Source: Otatea glauca (taxonomy: Eukaryota > Streptophyta > Magnoliopsida > Poales > Poaceae). Taken from it: a stretch of 64,000 bases of DNA. The position numbers and the translations under genes are program-made. The stretch lies in the NCBI GenBank assembly GCA_036346275.1, contig CM070730.1:43880918-43944917 (forward strand), written 5' to 3'. The notes under the pieces were generated by a model. That model did no database searches, was not told where the DNA came from, and saw only the letters and a program-made list of their open reading frames with translations. Of the stretch, positions 22,856 through 34,690 are shown piece by piece. How positions within the stretch are numbered: the first letter of the stretch is position 1; the number at the start of each line of letters is the position of its first letter.

Positions 22856-24170
22856 ACCGTGGACGACCAAGGTACCATGTGGTTCAAGGGTCGCATTTGT
22901 GTGCCAAACAGACTAGAACTTAAGCAGTTGATTTTGGAAGAGGCTCATGATTCCAAGTATTCAATTCATCCAGGAAGCGCTAAGATGTACCAGGACTTAA
23001 AGGAGAGGTTTTGGTGGCCGAATATGAAGCGCGAAGTCGCCGAGCACGTTGCCTTGTGCGATGTATGCCAGAGAGTTAAGGCAATACATCAGAGACCAGC
23101 AGGTTTGCTACAACCGCTAAAAGTCCCAGAATGGAAGTGGGAAGAAATCGGTATGGATTTCGTCACTGGATTGCCAAGAACTCAAAATGGGTATGATTCT
23201 ATATGGGTTATCGTGGATCGATTGACCAAAGTTGCTCACTTCATTCCACCAAGACCACTTACTCAGAGACCGTTAGCGTAACTATACATAGCCAGTCGTG
23301 TGTTTGCATGGTGTACCAAAGAAAATAGTGTCGATAGAGGTACCCGATTCACCTCGAGATTTTGGGATAAATTGCATGAAGCTATGGGAACGCGCTTGAA
23401 CTTCAAAGACAAAGATATCATCCGCAGATCGATGGTCAAAGTAAAGGGTAAATCAAATTCGGAGGATATGCTAAGGGCTTGTGCATTAGCCTATACTACA
23501 TCATGGGATAAGTGTTTGCCATATGCGAGTTCGATTATAACAACATTACTGTGCTAGTTTGCGATGTCGCCATTGAAGCTTTATATGGTCGTGCTCGCTG
23601 CACTTCACTGAATTGGAATGAGACAGGGAACGTATGATATTTGGCCCTAATATTCTCAAGGAAGTCAAGAGCAAGTTGCCATGATAAGAGACAAAGTTGA
23701 AAATCGCGCAATCAAGACAAAAAGTTATGCGATAATCGACGCCGTGATTTGAGCTTCAACTCGATGATTTCAGATATCTTAGGTTACCCTCCGAAAGGAG
23801 TTAAAAGGTTCCACGTTAAAGGGAAGCTTGCCCCAAGATATGTTGGACCGCTCAAAATTTTGAGCCGTCGAGGGAGGTTGCTTATCGATTAGAATTGCCG
23901 CGATCACTAGCAAAGCGGCATGATGTGTTCCATGTGTCACACCAAGAAGTGTCTTGGTGCAGCCGAGCGAGCGCCTTTGGGAGAGATTGAATTGCGAAAG
24001 ATCTCGACCTACAAGGAACAACCAATCGTAATCTCGGATGTTATGGACCGCAAGACCGTGACCAAGTCGGTTCGCTTTGCAGAGTTCGATGGAGCAACCA
24101 TTCGAGAATGAAGCAACCCGGGAGCGTGAAGAGGATCTCAAGTCGAATTTCCAAACCTATTTCCTAGTCA
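22856..24170 (+). pseudogene. Integrase and chromodomain-like tail of element 1
   Basis: 22859-23281 is open: a HHCC zinc-binding part (HDSKYSIHPGSAKMYQ, then CDVCQRVK) and the first catalytic Asp in EIGMDFVTGLP. The second Asp block (DRGTRFTSRFWDKLHEAMG, 23325) and the region of the catalytic Glu (23430-23460) are in other frames; a missing base destroys the GQSER-type motif. EDMLRACALAY follows. The end has FHVKGKLAPRYVGP, VFHVS and a tail (YKEQPIVISDVMDRKTVTKSVRFAEFDG) typical of chromovirus C termini that may steer insertion into heterochromatin. Confidence 0.88.
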
Positions 24171-24195
24171 CCTTGAATCTCGGGTCGAGATTCAT

Positions 24196-24208
24196 TAAGG
24201 GGGAGGTT
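24196..24208 (+). other. Polypurine tract of element 1
   Basis: TAAGGGGGAGGTT lies directly before the 3' LTR start TGTAACATCCC, identical in form to the tracts of elements 2 and 3. Confidence 0.85.
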
Positions 24209-27200
24209 TGTAACATCCCAAAATTTGGCTTATAATTTCGCCATATGCTTTTTGGTGATTTTCTCAATTTATTGGATTTTTTCCGAAATTAATTGAATTG
24301 AATTTAATTAAGTATATTGAACCTTTGTGAAAACTAAATATATATAGATAAAGTTAATATAAAGTTTTACCAAAAATATTTTATTTGTGCTCGTAATGTC
24401 TCAAAGTATTTATGAGAATTTTAGGATTTTTCCGATATTTTAATTGCTTAAAGTAGATTAATCTAATTTCGGAATTATTTTAAATCAAAAGCTTTTGAAA
24501 ATCGAGTGAACAAGATCGGGCCAAGCCCAAGATCGTCGCGTAGCGCCCATCGACGCGGCGGCCCGATCGGCCGCTTGCCGCCGCCGCGCGTGGCCGTTGG
24601 ATGAAGATCGGACTACCGTCTCCTTCGCGAAACCCTAGCGCCTTCGCCGCTGGATTGAGATCGAGCGGTCGGGATCGCTTCGCGTTGTTTTGGTAAGTTT
24701 AGATCTCGCCGCTGATTTTGGAAAGAGCGGATCGGATCGTATCACCGGATCTAATCTCGCCTCGTTGCAAATCGGACGCCTGTCACCTTCGCCTCCGATT
24801 CGGTTTCGAATCCGCCGCCGCTGCCGCCGCCGCCGCGTGATTTAGGGTTGCCGCTTTAGCGCGCATGCCGAGGCTATAAAAGCCACAGCCCGCACACCGA
24901 GGTTCCTCATCCCGCAGCGCATCCGCGATGCTAGCCTTCGCCGCTGAGTCACCGCCGTTTAGCCCGAGAGCTCGCCGTAGTTTTCAGCGCCGCGCGCGTT
25001 TTCGCCGTTCGCCGCCGCTGCCGCCGCTCGACGTGTGGGTTCCAGCTGGTTCGCCACGCCGAGCCGCACCGAGCAGCTACCTCTTCGTCGCCGGCAGAGC
25101 CGTAACGCCGTCTGGTCGTCGTCGCCTCGTCTCGGAACTCGGCGCCGCCGACATCGCCGTGCTGAAGCCGCACACCGCCGGATCTCGGCGGACCATCCAG
25201 ATCGAGCCACGCCGCCGTCTCGCGAGAAAGCGGCTCGGGTAAGCGTGACCGCTGGATCGGGGTTGTTGGGTGAGATCCCGCCGCGTGTGCGAGAGAGCGT
25301 TAGCCATCGATCGTCGCAGATGCGCGCCGCGTGTCGAGCATCGGCACGGGCGGCGCCGCACTAATCGATCGCGCGCCGCGTGTCGGGCGCGTGGTGCGAG
25401 GCGCCGTGGGCCACGCCCACGGTGGACGAGGCGTTTCGTGGACCGAGTCCATGGACCAGCGACGTGTCACCGATTGGTCCGAGTCGGGCTGACGTCGCCG
25501 TGGCGCAATAAAATCTTTTCCAATAGAAAATAATTCGTAAAAATCGAAATTCTATTTTCTGTATTTTGATGATTTATTCAAACTTCAAAAGGCTATATCT
25601 TTTGCATTTTAACTCGAATTGAGTGTTTCAAATTTCTAAAAATTTGTAAAATCAAGATCTATTTATTGGTGAATTTTATTTTATTTTTGGAGTTTGGTTG
25701 CTCTCTTGTTTGGTGTTTATTTGCTATTTTGGCATCGCTTCACGTGAGACGTTGAACCGCTTCGGTGATCCGAAGAAGATTCGTCGCCCAAGACCCAAGC
25801 TCAGATCAAGACCAGCACCTACTCCAAGGCAAGTTGTGCTTTGATCATGTTGCACCTAATTTTCACCAAATTACTATTTTGTCTTTTAAACTTTATGCAT
25901 GATATTTTATGTGTATAAATGATTTCAATTAATCTGGGAATTAGATAATATGCCTATTTGAATTAAACCATACCTTGTCAATTATATGCCATGATCTATT
26001 TGTCACCCTAGGATGTGGAATTATAGTTGATAATCAACATGGGCTAGTTAGATCGTCATAGATTGCTTAGCCATGCCACGTCATCACATGTGTCCGAATG
26101 TCGATACTTAATCTTGACTAATGGAATATGGAACAATGTTTATGAATTGGTGTGTCATGTGTTGTCACACAATGATATCAAGTTGTCGTGGCGAGGAGGT
26201 CACACATCGGGATTGAAATGTTGATGGCATGTGGTGCTTGGTAATCAATGGGGTGGTAATGATTTTAGATTGAGGCAAGTGGCAAGGGCAAGTGTGCCAA
26301 GGTGGGCCAGTTTGGCGGGGGTATGTGGAAGTCTTGCCTTAATCACCTTAAGGACTTAACCTTGCAAGCCTTTGACCTGAGTCTCTCTTGCAACCACATG
26401 TCCGAATGGGACATTTAGTGAATAATTTGTGAAACCTAGATTTCGCATCGTGGTGAATAGTGAGTCCCGGTTACGGTTTAACTCACATGGCGCAAGAGGG
26501 GGCCTGTTGTGGTGGTTTAACCCTTGATGTTGAAACCTTAGCGAGCAATCTCGGGTCTAGGTGTAGCATTGTAAAGGCTTTGTTATGATCACTCGCCTTG
26601 GTGGTGTTTGGTTGTATCGTGTGGGTAAAGTGCATAACCTCCGCAGAGTGTACAATCTATTCGAATAGCCGTGCTCACGGTATTGGGCAATGCTCGGGAA
26701 TTACAGCTAAGGGTTAGACTTTTGTTAAACAAAACTTGTTGGGATGGCAAGGTGCCATGGAAAGTGGAAAATTAATTTAGGATTGGAAACTTGGTGTATT
26801 TCGTAAATATCAATTTATTAATTATTGTATTTGTTTTATCGCTTTCCAATCTATTTATTGTATTCTTGTTAAATGTCGCTTTATTGCAAAAATACCCTTA
26901 CTAGCCATTCCTTTGGATTAAGCCAAACTTATAGAATATTAGACTTGCATTATTTTGCACAACTTGTTGAGTGCTTTATGTACTCACCCCATCAACAACA
27001 ACTTCGTAAGAGGAAGAATCTACGCTACCATGGATGAGGATTATTTGGATGCGAATGCTTAGGGTCCGAGCCTCGTTAGTTGCTCGTGGCGAATCGAGCG
27101 CCATGCGCTTATTCTTTTCCGCCGCTTCTCATTGATACTCTTTTAAGCCCCGTGAGGCATTATTCATGTAAGACAACAGTTATTATTAATTAATGAAGTT

Positions 27201-27322
27201 TATGCTATATTTCGCTGTGTGTGACTATGATAGCATCTATGTTGAGCCTGTGTGCACTAGCGTGATCCTGGACTAGTGCGGTATACACAGAGGGTCCGGA
27301 TTTGCAAATTCGGGTCCCGACA
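24209..27322 (+). repeat. 3' LTR of element 1
   Basis: 3114 bases from TGTAACATCCC to GTCCCGACA. TATAAAA at 24875-24881, exon A at 25749-25828 and exon B at about 27008-27062. Compared with the 5' LTR it is near-identical in the AT-rich half but differs at many CAG/CTG sites (for example TTCAGAAATACTGAA at 18040 against TTCGTAAATATCAA at 26799). Confidence 0.93.
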
Positions 27323-27327
27323 CACTA
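27323..27327. repeat. Target site duplication of element 1, right copy (CACTA)
   Basis: CACTA follows the 3' LTR end and equals the bases before 15420. Removing the element joins 'gagCACTAtgaag', which restores the SIRE-like LTR. Confidence 0.9.
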
Positions 27328-27883
27328 TGAAGTGAAAACCGAGCCTCAAACTTTCTGATCGAAGTTCCAGACTGTCTGTAATGCTTGATTTTTCATGTTT
27401 ATTCTACAAAGTATTTTGAGGTGAGTTTTGGTGTACTGTTTCAAGACTCAACTTTTCACAGGGAGAAAAATGTACAAAAGTTTTAGAGCAACATAAACTC
27501 ACCAACCACCTGCTCCAATTGAGGACAATTCCTTGAAAATCTGCTTTTACTTTTCTGGAAAGAGACTTTGGTGTTTTAGCTCTATCTGTTTTAGAAAAGT
27601 AGTCTTTGAATTGATTCCTCTTTATTTGGATACTTGACAACCAGGATTGTGATTAAAAAATCCCACGCATGATTCATGGTTCTCATTCATGCAAGCTAGG
27701 GGTACACATAGTTGTCTAATTGTTCGGGTTTTGGAGGGTGTGCGAATCTGAGAAACACTAGTTTGAAAGAAAATCTTTGGATGATTTAGATTTTTATTGC
27801 GGGATTGTTTAGAGTACTTTGAGTGGGGGAAAATTTTATTTGGGATCATTCACCCCCCCTCTGATCGCCATTTCGGGCCTTCA
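27323..27883 (+). repeat. Second part of the 5' LTR of the SIRE-like Copia element
   Basis: It continues the LTR interrupted at 15419 and ends GGGCCTTCA at 27883, immediately before a primer site. No ORF of substance is seen; small frames in it are chance. Confidence 0.8.
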
Positions 27884-27884
27884 A

Positions 27885-27898
27885 TTGGTATCAGAGCC
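27885..27898 (+). other. Primer binding site of the SIRE-like element
   Basis: TTGGTATCAGAGCC lies one base after the LTR end and matches the initiator tRNA-Met type used by SIRE/Maximus elements. Confidence 0.85.
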
Positions 27899-27938
27899 GG
27901 TTTTGCTCTTTCATAGATCTTGACCGGTCTCAAGAGCC

Positions 27939-29635
27939 ATGACGATGGACAAGTATTCCACCAAGCCTCCTATTTTTGCTGGAGTAGATTTTCCGTTTTG
28001 GAAATCGCGGATGGAGTCATACATCACTGCCCAGGGCTTCCTGATATGGCAGAAGGTGAAACTCCCGTATGAGGTTCCTGCTGATGAAAACGTCATGGCC
28101 GAAAATATGGCTGACGTTGAGGCGAACGCTAAGGCAAGGAACATTCTCATACAGGGTCTTAGATGTAGTGAGTATGATAGGATTTCTCACCTCCGTTCCG
28201 CTCACGAGATTTGAGTGACCCGCGATGCTTACCATGAGGGCACTACTAAAATCAAGACCGTGTGGTAGAACCAGTTCAAGCATGAGTTCAACAAGTTTGA
28301 ACAACACGCTGGTGAGAGTCTTGACGAGTGCTTTGGTCGGTTTAAGAAGATTTTGAGTCACCTCCGAGTAGTCGGTTGCATATACCCTGACTCGGATAAT
28401 GCTTGACATTTCTTGACCGCACTCGATCTTCGAGTTTGGGAAATGAAAGTGACCACCATCAAGGACACTACTGACTTGTCGACCTTGACTCTTGATGGGC
28501 TTTACTCCTGTCTCAAGACTCATGAGATTGACATCGTCTCTCGCACGACGAAATCATAGTCGATGGCCTTGGTCATTCATCCCACTCGATCTTCTCTTGA
28601 TCTTTCTACTAGTTTCTCTCTTTCTGCCCTTTGCGAGCTAAGCGATGACCAACTGGAAAAATTTCCAGAAAATGAGCTTGCTCTTCTTGCTCGCAAATTT
28701 TCACATGCATACAAGAGGGTGAGAGAGAGAGGAAGAGAGGTGGCATGATCACTTGCTTCAAGTGTGGTGGCCCCAACCACATTCGGGCCAACTGCCCCAA
28801 ACTGGAGAAGGCAAAGAACGACACCGGTGGTTCGGCAAAGAACGACTACATCGATAAGAACCGCAACAAGAAGCCTTCAGTTCGCGAGCTGGCGCATGAG
28901 AAGTACCGCAACTTCTCCAAGAATAAGAAGCTCTTCCACCGCGTCCTCGTCGCGCTTGACAGCATCAACCTCTCCGACACGGACACATGGAGCGACGAGG
29001 GTGAGGATGAACCGCAAGAGAAGAAGAGCAGCGATGACTTCTCTGGCATGTACTTCATGGTCGACGCCAACGGCATCAGCGACTCGGACGAGGTACCCTC
29101 CTATGACCAGCTCAATGAAGCTTTGTGCAAATTAGGAAAATTTCATGCTAGAGCTAGAGCTAGGTGTGTGGAGCTAGAGAAGGAAGTAGGTACCTTGACT
29201 CTAGAGTTAGCTTCTCTTAGATCTTCTCCCTCTCGAGTCACTGATGACTGTTCTTTGTGTGATGCTCTTCTTGTAGAGTTGGAGAACCTAAGGACTATGC
29301 ATGATAGTGCGTTATCTGAACTAGATAGTCTTAGGTTAAAGAATGCTAGCGATGATTCTGTTGATGCTATTGCACTAGATGCTAGTTTTCTTCATGCTCA
29401 CTCTACTCCATCATGCTCTAATTGCCCTAAATTGCTTGCTAAAATTAATACCATGAGCGATCACCTTAGGAAGCTTTCTTCTAGAAACGATGAACTTGAA
29501 ATACATGCTTCTAAGGACCAAGTCAGCTCATGTGAGGGCTGTAGGCAACTAAAACTTGACAATGAATCACTAAATGTCAAGTATGCTAAACTTGCTAAGG
29601 ACTTACTAGATAAGTCACAAGAAAGTTCCTTGTGA
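27939..29635 (+). pseudogene. SIRE-like gag, first part, with stop codons
   Basis: The ATG at 27939 opens KPPIFAGVDFPFWKSRME, a UBN2-type Copia gag. It continues HEI, stop, DAYHEG, FNKFEQHAGESLDECFGRFKKIL, LTLDGLYSCLKTHEID and DQLEKFPENELALLARKF. In-frame stops lie at 28212, 28266, 28404 and 28557; all four could arise by single C-to-T or G-to-A changes. A one-base shift near 28745 leads into a CCHC knuckle (CFKCGGPNHIRANC) and an open 296-codon stretch rich in charged, heptad-like sequence (LEKEVGTLTLELASL, LENLRTMHDSALSELDSL), probably a coiled coil for particle assembly. Confidence 0.85.
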
Positions 29636-30476
29636 TGTAATGTGATTAAGGGGGACTTGGATAAAATCCATGTCGAACTTAGGAAGAAGTTAGAAGACCA
29701 AGTCTATAGGATTAGAAATGCGTCGTGCATTTCTTGTGAGGCCCTCAAGATTGAGGCAGTCGTGCTGAGGGAGAAAAATGCACGTGCTGAGAGAGCTTCC
29801 CTTTTTGGTTCTTCTTCTTCCTTTCTTCCCTGTTCTTCATGTGCCTCTTTCTTCCGGGAGTGAGTATCTCATGAGCACTCTCGAGAAGTTTGTAGGAGGC
29901 AAGAAGAAACTCAATCTTATTCTAGACCAATTCAAGATTAGCAGATTTAATCATGGTCTAGGATTTGACACCTTGGAGCATGCTCGGGCGCATCCTCCTA
30001 CCATTGTGCGCGGCTCCAAAAGTGGTGAGATAGTGGTAGCTCCCAGAGTTAGTACCACTGTGTTTAGGTCTGCTGGGGTTGTCCATGGGATTTTTGATCA
30101 GAAGGTTGTTATTCCTGTTGCTTCTGCCTCTAGCAACGCGAAGTACACATGCATCTTCTATAAGAAGGATGGTCACCTAGTAGATTTATGTTTCAGGCGC
30201 GCCAAAAACACTCGACGTGAACGTGTTGCTGCTCTTAGGGGTATTCAGGGTCATCCCCAGACTCTAAGTGCTCCTAAGGAACACATTACTTCTAGACAAG
30301 TTAGAGAGTCGCTTGTTTTTGGGCAGCGTCCAGGACTCGGTTTTCATGCTGTTTCTTCGAGTTTTAGTCCTGGAGCCGCTCGTGGTCATTCTTTACACCG
30401 TCCTCTTGATATTCCTCGTTTTTCTCATCGAGGTAGACATCAGCGGCGTGAGGTGTTTTCTGGTAGGAGTTTTAGG
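29636..30476 (+). pseudogene. SIRE-like gag, second part with degraded second zinc knuckle
   Basis: It continues in the same frame after a TGA at 29633 (DKIHVELRKKLEDQ, ISCEALKIEAVVLREKNAR), then shifts frame near 29800-29870 into YLMSTLEKFVGGKKKLNLILDQ, which is open to 30476. A second knuckle reads CIFYKKDGHLVDLC, with Tyr where the second Cys should be, so it would not bind zinc as written. The frame ends at a TAG; from about 30480 to 30711 the sequence is only weakly gag-like (RPRSSTIVGTDLVRVKH, YWVPKS). Confidence 0.75.
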
Positions 30477-30706
30477 TAGCCTCACTGGGGTGGTCCAGCC
30501 TTTGCAATGGCCAACCTGGGCCAAAGACCTAGATCATCTACTATAGTTGGTACTGATCTTGTTAGGGTTAAACATCAGAGAGACACTCGAGTCCAGTCTT
30601 CTCCTGTGGCTGGTACTCTGAGGCGCTGTGTGGTTCAGTATTGGGTTCCCAAATCTTCACTCTATCCCAGTACTGATTCATCTTTCTCTCTTGTGTCTTG
30701 AGTTTC

Positions 30707-30711
30707 TGTGT
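30707..30711. repeat. Target site duplication of element 2, left copy (TGTGT)
   Basis: TGTGT precedes the LTR start at 30712 and follows the LTR end at 42615. Confidence 0.88.
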
Positions 30712-31406
30712 TGTAACATCCCAAAAATCTTCCAAATATTATTTTATTGCTTAAATGTGCATTTGTGATTTTCTGGAGTTTATTTGGATTTTTCTGGATT
30801 TATTGGAATTAAATGTTATTTCAAGTTTATTGCTTTTTAATCAAAAGTATTTAAATCTGTGCCAAGTTAAAATAAAGTTTTGCCAAAAATATTTTATTTG
30901 AGTCCGTAATGTCTCAAAGTATTTTTGAGATTTTTCTTGATTTTTCCCGATTATTTTATTGTCTAAAACAAATAAAATGAATTTTTGTAATTATTTTAAA
31001 TAAGAAATCTTTTAAAATCAAATTAAAAAAGATCGGGCCGTAGCCCATCTCTCGTGGCAGCCGGCCGTCATGCGCAGCCCACGGCCCAACTTCTAGAAGC
31101 TTAGCGCCAACCGTTGATCTTGAATCGGGCGGTCGAAGCAATCGCGCAGAAACCTAAACCCTAGCGCAGAGGACCGAGGATCAAGATCAAGCGGCGCCGC
31201 TTAAGCCGATGCGTTTAGAGTAAGAGGAGATCTCATCCGCTGCTTCGAGTTGGACAGATTCGATCGTGCCGCGCGCCGGGTCGATCCGGGCCGCTCGCTG
31301 GCAACGGAGGGTTCTTGGTTGTCGCCTCCGTTTGAACTCCTCCTCGCGCCGCCGTGTCGCCGATGGACTCGAGTCCGTGTCCGCCGCTCGCACGCCTCCG
31401 TCCGCC

Positions 31407-31413
31407 TATTTAA
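31407..31413 (+). promoter_or_regulatory. TATA-like box of element 2 (5' LTR)
   Basis: CCTATTTAAGGA lies 695 bases into the LTR, repeated in the 3' LTR at 40195-40201, and at the place where subfamily A LTRs have TATAAAA. Confidence 0.6.
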
Positions 31414-31945
31414 GGAACCGACGGTGCATTGAGGTCCTTGTCCGCACCGCAGCAAGCGCAAGGTCTCGCTGCCCGCAGCTCGCCGAGCGCCGTGTGGAGG
31501 ATCGCCGCCTTCATCGCCGGTGGATCTCGTCTCGGCGGCGCCATTTGCGCGGAGAGGATTTGGACCGTCGGATCATCGCCAACGCCTCCGATCCAGCCGC
31601 GTGGTCTCGTGGATTCGTAAGCCCTCGTTAATCGCGGTCCGTTAGATTTAATCCTCGCGGTTCGATCTTGCCGCGTGTGCTTCGATCGCCAGCCGCCCGA
31701 TGAGATCTCGAATGCATCGATGGCGCCGTCGCGCGCCAATCGGTGCCGCCGCGTGGAGGCGCAGCACCGAGGCGCGCGGCGCCGGTTCACGGTGGACTGT
31801 GAGGAGGTCTCGTGGACTGTGCTCTATGCGCCGAGGCCACGGTCGAGTTCTCGATTGGCTCACCCAAATAGCGATGTCACGCCGACGCCATGCTTGCGCC
31901 ATAATCATATTTTCAATTGGAAAATAATCCGATTGGAAATTCGTG

Positions 31946-31961
31946 ATGATGACGTCATCAT
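31946..31961. promoter_or_regulatory. TGACGTCA-centred palindrome in the element 2 LTR
   Basis: ATGATGACGTCATCAT is a perfect palindrome and contains TGACGTCA, a binding site of plant bZIP factors (TGA/CRE type). A second CTGACGTCAT lies 10 bases downstream. The 3' LTR has the same at 40738-40753. It lies downstream of the TATA box, in the first predicted intron. Confidence 0.5.
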
Positions 31962-32218
31962 GAGGTCACGCTGACGTCATAAATCGATTTTTCATATATA
32001 AAATAAATCTGTTAAATTCGAATTTCGATTTTCGATTTGAGATTTATTTCAAACTTCAAAAGGCTATATCTTTTGCATCGTAACTCGGATTTGAGTGATT
32101 CCAGTTTCTAAAAATTTGTAAAATTGAGATCTATTTAATGGTGATTTTATTTGATTTTTGGAGTTCAATTGCTCTCTGTTTTGGCATTTATTTGCTTTTC
32201 TCTTTGATGACGCTGTAG

Positions 32219-32296
32219 ACGTTGAATTGTGCGACGCCGAGGAAGATCAAGCAACCCAAGAGCAATCTTCAGATCAAGATCAGGACCTATTCCAAG
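32219..32296 (+). other. LTR acidic exon A (element 2, 5' LTR)
   Basis: 78 nt between CTGTAG and CAAG|GCAAGT, one codon shorter than in subfamily A. It encodes DVELCDAEEDQATQEQ and SDQDQDLFQ in phase 1. The upstream donor candidate is GATTC|GTAAGC at 31617. The following intron would be 1196 bases. Confidence 0.5.
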
Positions 32297-33492
32297 GCAA
32301 GTTGTGCTTTGATCATGTTGAACCCATGTTTATAAAATTGCTATGTTTGTTTTACAATATTGCATATATTTCAAATATACAATTGTTTCAAATTAGATTG
32401 GGTTTAGCTAAAATACCAGATTGATCTATACCCTACCTTGTCATTTTATGCCATGAACCATTGTCACCCTAGATTGGTTTAATATAGTTGATTAATAATT
32501 ATGATCAACATTGGAGGTTAGACCGTATTAGTTGCTTAGCCATGCCACGTCATCACATGTGTCAGAATCATTGATAATTAATCTTGATTAATGGAATATG
32601 GAACAATATTATGAACTTGTGTGTCATGTGGGATCACACGATGAGATTGAGTTGTTGTGGCGAGTCATGTCACGCAACGATGTTGAATTGTTGATGGCAC
32701 GTGGTGCTTGGTAATCAACTGGGTGATGATAACTTAGATTGGGGCAAGTGGCAAGGGCGAGGAGGCTAAGGTGGGCCCGATGGGCGATGGTATGTGGATG
32801 TCTTGCCTTGATCACACTAAGGACTTAACCTTGCAAGCCTTTGACTCGAGTCAACCATGCAACCACATGTCCGTATGGGCCACCTAGCCGAGTAATTTGC
32901 AAAGTCTTAATGTTGATACTATCGTGGTCGGTGTGAGTTCCGGGTCGGTGTAATTCACATGGCGCAAGAGGGGGCCCCGGATGTGAGTTTCTGAGACCGC
33001 CAAAGATGTTGAAACCTTAGCGGTAGTATCGGGTTAAGATAGAGCATTGTAAAGGCTTTGTTATAATCTCTCGCCTTTGTGGTGTTTGGTTGTATCACGT
33101 GGGTAAAGTGCATAACCTCTGCAGAGTGTGAAACTATTCGGATAGCCGTGTTTCATGGTATTGAGCAATGCTCGGAATTACAGATTAAGGGTTAGATTAA
33201 TAAATTGGACAACTTGGTTGGGATGGCGGGATGGCCATATGGAAGATTGGAACTTGATTTAGGATTGGAAACTTGGTTTACTTGAGAAATATGAATTTAT
33301 TTATTATTGCTATTTGTTTTACATTCTTTACAATCTATTCATTGATTTGTTCATAAATGCCGCTTATTGCAAAATAGCCATGATAGCCTATCCTTTGGAA
33401 TAAGCCTTACATATAGATAAATAGAATCGCATTCTGCACAACTTGTTGAGTGCTTTAAGTACTCACCCTTGCCAAACAACAATAATCAACAG

Positions 33493-33547
33493 TTGAAGAA
33501 TCTACACTGTGTTGGAAGATGAAGTCCAAGAAGACACGAGTCATTAG
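33493..33547 (+). other. LTR acidic exon B (element 2, 5' LTR)
   Basis: Follows CAACAG and encodes VEEST... to TAG. This copy lacks one base (CTACACTGTG against CTACACCCGTG at 42291) and is frameshifted; the 3' LTR copy (42281-42336, 56 nt) is intact and encodes VEESTPVLEDEVQEDTSH. Confidence 0.45.
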
Positions 33548-33828
33548 GGTCCGAGCCTTGTCGGTTGCTGTGGTGAACTGATGAGCTATCTACGCTTCTA
33601 CTTTCACGCTTAATTATTAGCTTATATTCTCGCCTTGCCTGCGTGGCTTAATAATGTAAGTTGGTCATAAGATCATACATTTAGCTATATCAATAAATGA
33701 ACTATTATTCTATTATCGCTGTGTATGATGTGATATGTACCAATGTTAAGTGTGTGCACTAGCGTTGATCCCGGAATAGTGCAAGAAACAAGTGGGTTCG
33801 AATCGGTGGATTCGGGTCCTTACAGAGG

Positions 33829-33839
33829 TGGTATCGAGC
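33829..33839 (+). other. Primer binding site of element 2, one base short
   Basis: TGGTATCGAGC lies four bases after the LTR end. Compared with the intact TGGTATCAGAGC of element 1 it lacks the A of CAG. Element 3 has the same lesion. Confidence 0.8.
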
Positions 33840-34020
33840 ATACCGATCGTAGGTCTTGGCCCTAGATAGTTTGGAGGTGTCTTGAGGTGTCCAAAATTAT
33901 TTTCTAAAAGAAAATCTAAGCTTGACTAATAAAACCCTCTCGACTCATCTCATTCTCTACTTCGCCTTTGCTAAATTTACCCGCTTTACTTGCCGTTTGG
34001 TGGAGAACTTATTCCAAGTT

Positions 34021-34690
34021 CTTGTGAAGCGGATGCCGATCGTTCGACCTTTGAGGAGACGGTGGCGGCTACGCCATGGAGCCGTGGAGAGTACTTCAGA
34101 CGCTTGAGGCTTCTATCGCCCACTTTACCGAGGAGGCACCGGCGGTGAATGGTGTTCACCGAGGATTCATTTGCAAGTTGATCATCTACGCCGGAGAACG
34201 AGGAAGCTAGCAGGCCAATCAACATCTCGCGAGAAGATTCTCGCACGAGGTTGCAATCCAGAGGTCGCCGCTTGCTCTTCGCCGTGTCCGCCGCGACTAC
34301 GCCGACGAGCTTCACGACTCGTTGTTCCGCCTTCACCCTGACGCTCAAGCGCGCCAAGACGACGGATTGAGGGAGCGAGTGTGCATCGCGACGCACCTTG
34401 CGAGTTCGCCTTGCCCAGAGGATCACATGAGAGATACTACCCAGAGCCGGAGATCGGTACGAGGCACTCGAGTAGCAGAGCAGAACTCGAGGTGACCCGT
34501 GCTTCACCATCGGGATGATCACCGAGCCGGGAGAGGCCCCGAGGCGCTTGAGGACGAGCCGGAGCGCGTGACTCGTGGAGTTCAGAGCCACCGAGGAGTC
34601 CGAGGAGGATCCAGAGGAGCGAGAGTGGGAACCAGAGGGGAGTGCAGACCCGTTGTTGCAGAGGACCCAGAGTAGGTCACTGTGATAGGT
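34021..34690 (+). pseudogene. Pre-gag ORF of element 2
   Basis: Counterpart of 18778-19420. Recognisable pieces over several frames are VNGVHRGF, ARRFSHEVAIQRS, the arginine-rich block near 34290-34370, and an acidic end (SESGNQRG in one frame). More broken than in element 1. The conserved place ahead of gag supports a family-specific gene; function unknown. Confidence 0.45.

Larger units (their letters stand above)
15420..27322 (+). mobile_element. Element 1: complete Tekay/Del-like chromovirus LTR retrotransposon
   Basis: Two LTRs (15420-18564 and 24209-27322), a primer site, a purine tract and a perfect five-base target duplication define an 11.9-kb insertion inside the SIRE-like LTR. Internal order is a pre-gag ORF, gag, protease, RT, RNase H, integrase and a chromodomain-like tail, which is the Ty3/gypsy chromovirus order. 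The RT and integrase motifs and the C-terminal tail resemble the Tekay/Del clade of plant chromoviruses. No frame is intact as written, but many breaks lie on CAG or CTG and may not be real. Confidence 0.92.
30712..33824 (+). repeat. 5' LTR of element 2
   Basis: 3113 bases, TGTAACATCCC to CCTTACA. A TATTTAA box lies at 31407-31413 and a GC-rich leader follows. A perfect 16-base palindrome around GACGTC is at 31946-31961, with a further CTGACGTCAT at 31971-31980. Exon A is at 32219-32296 (78 nt), exon B at 33493-33547. Confidence 0.93.

Noticed and set aside
15415..27327. CACTA at both ends of element 1, suggesting a CACTA transposon
   Set aside because: The five bases are a target duplication outside TG...CA LTR ends. 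There are no inverted termini and the content is a gypsy element.
28745..29635. 296-codon open frame with a zinc knuckle and coiled coil as a host gene
   Set aside because: It is continuous with UBN2-type gag upstream and lies between a retrotransposon primer site and pol remnants; it is SIRE-like gag.
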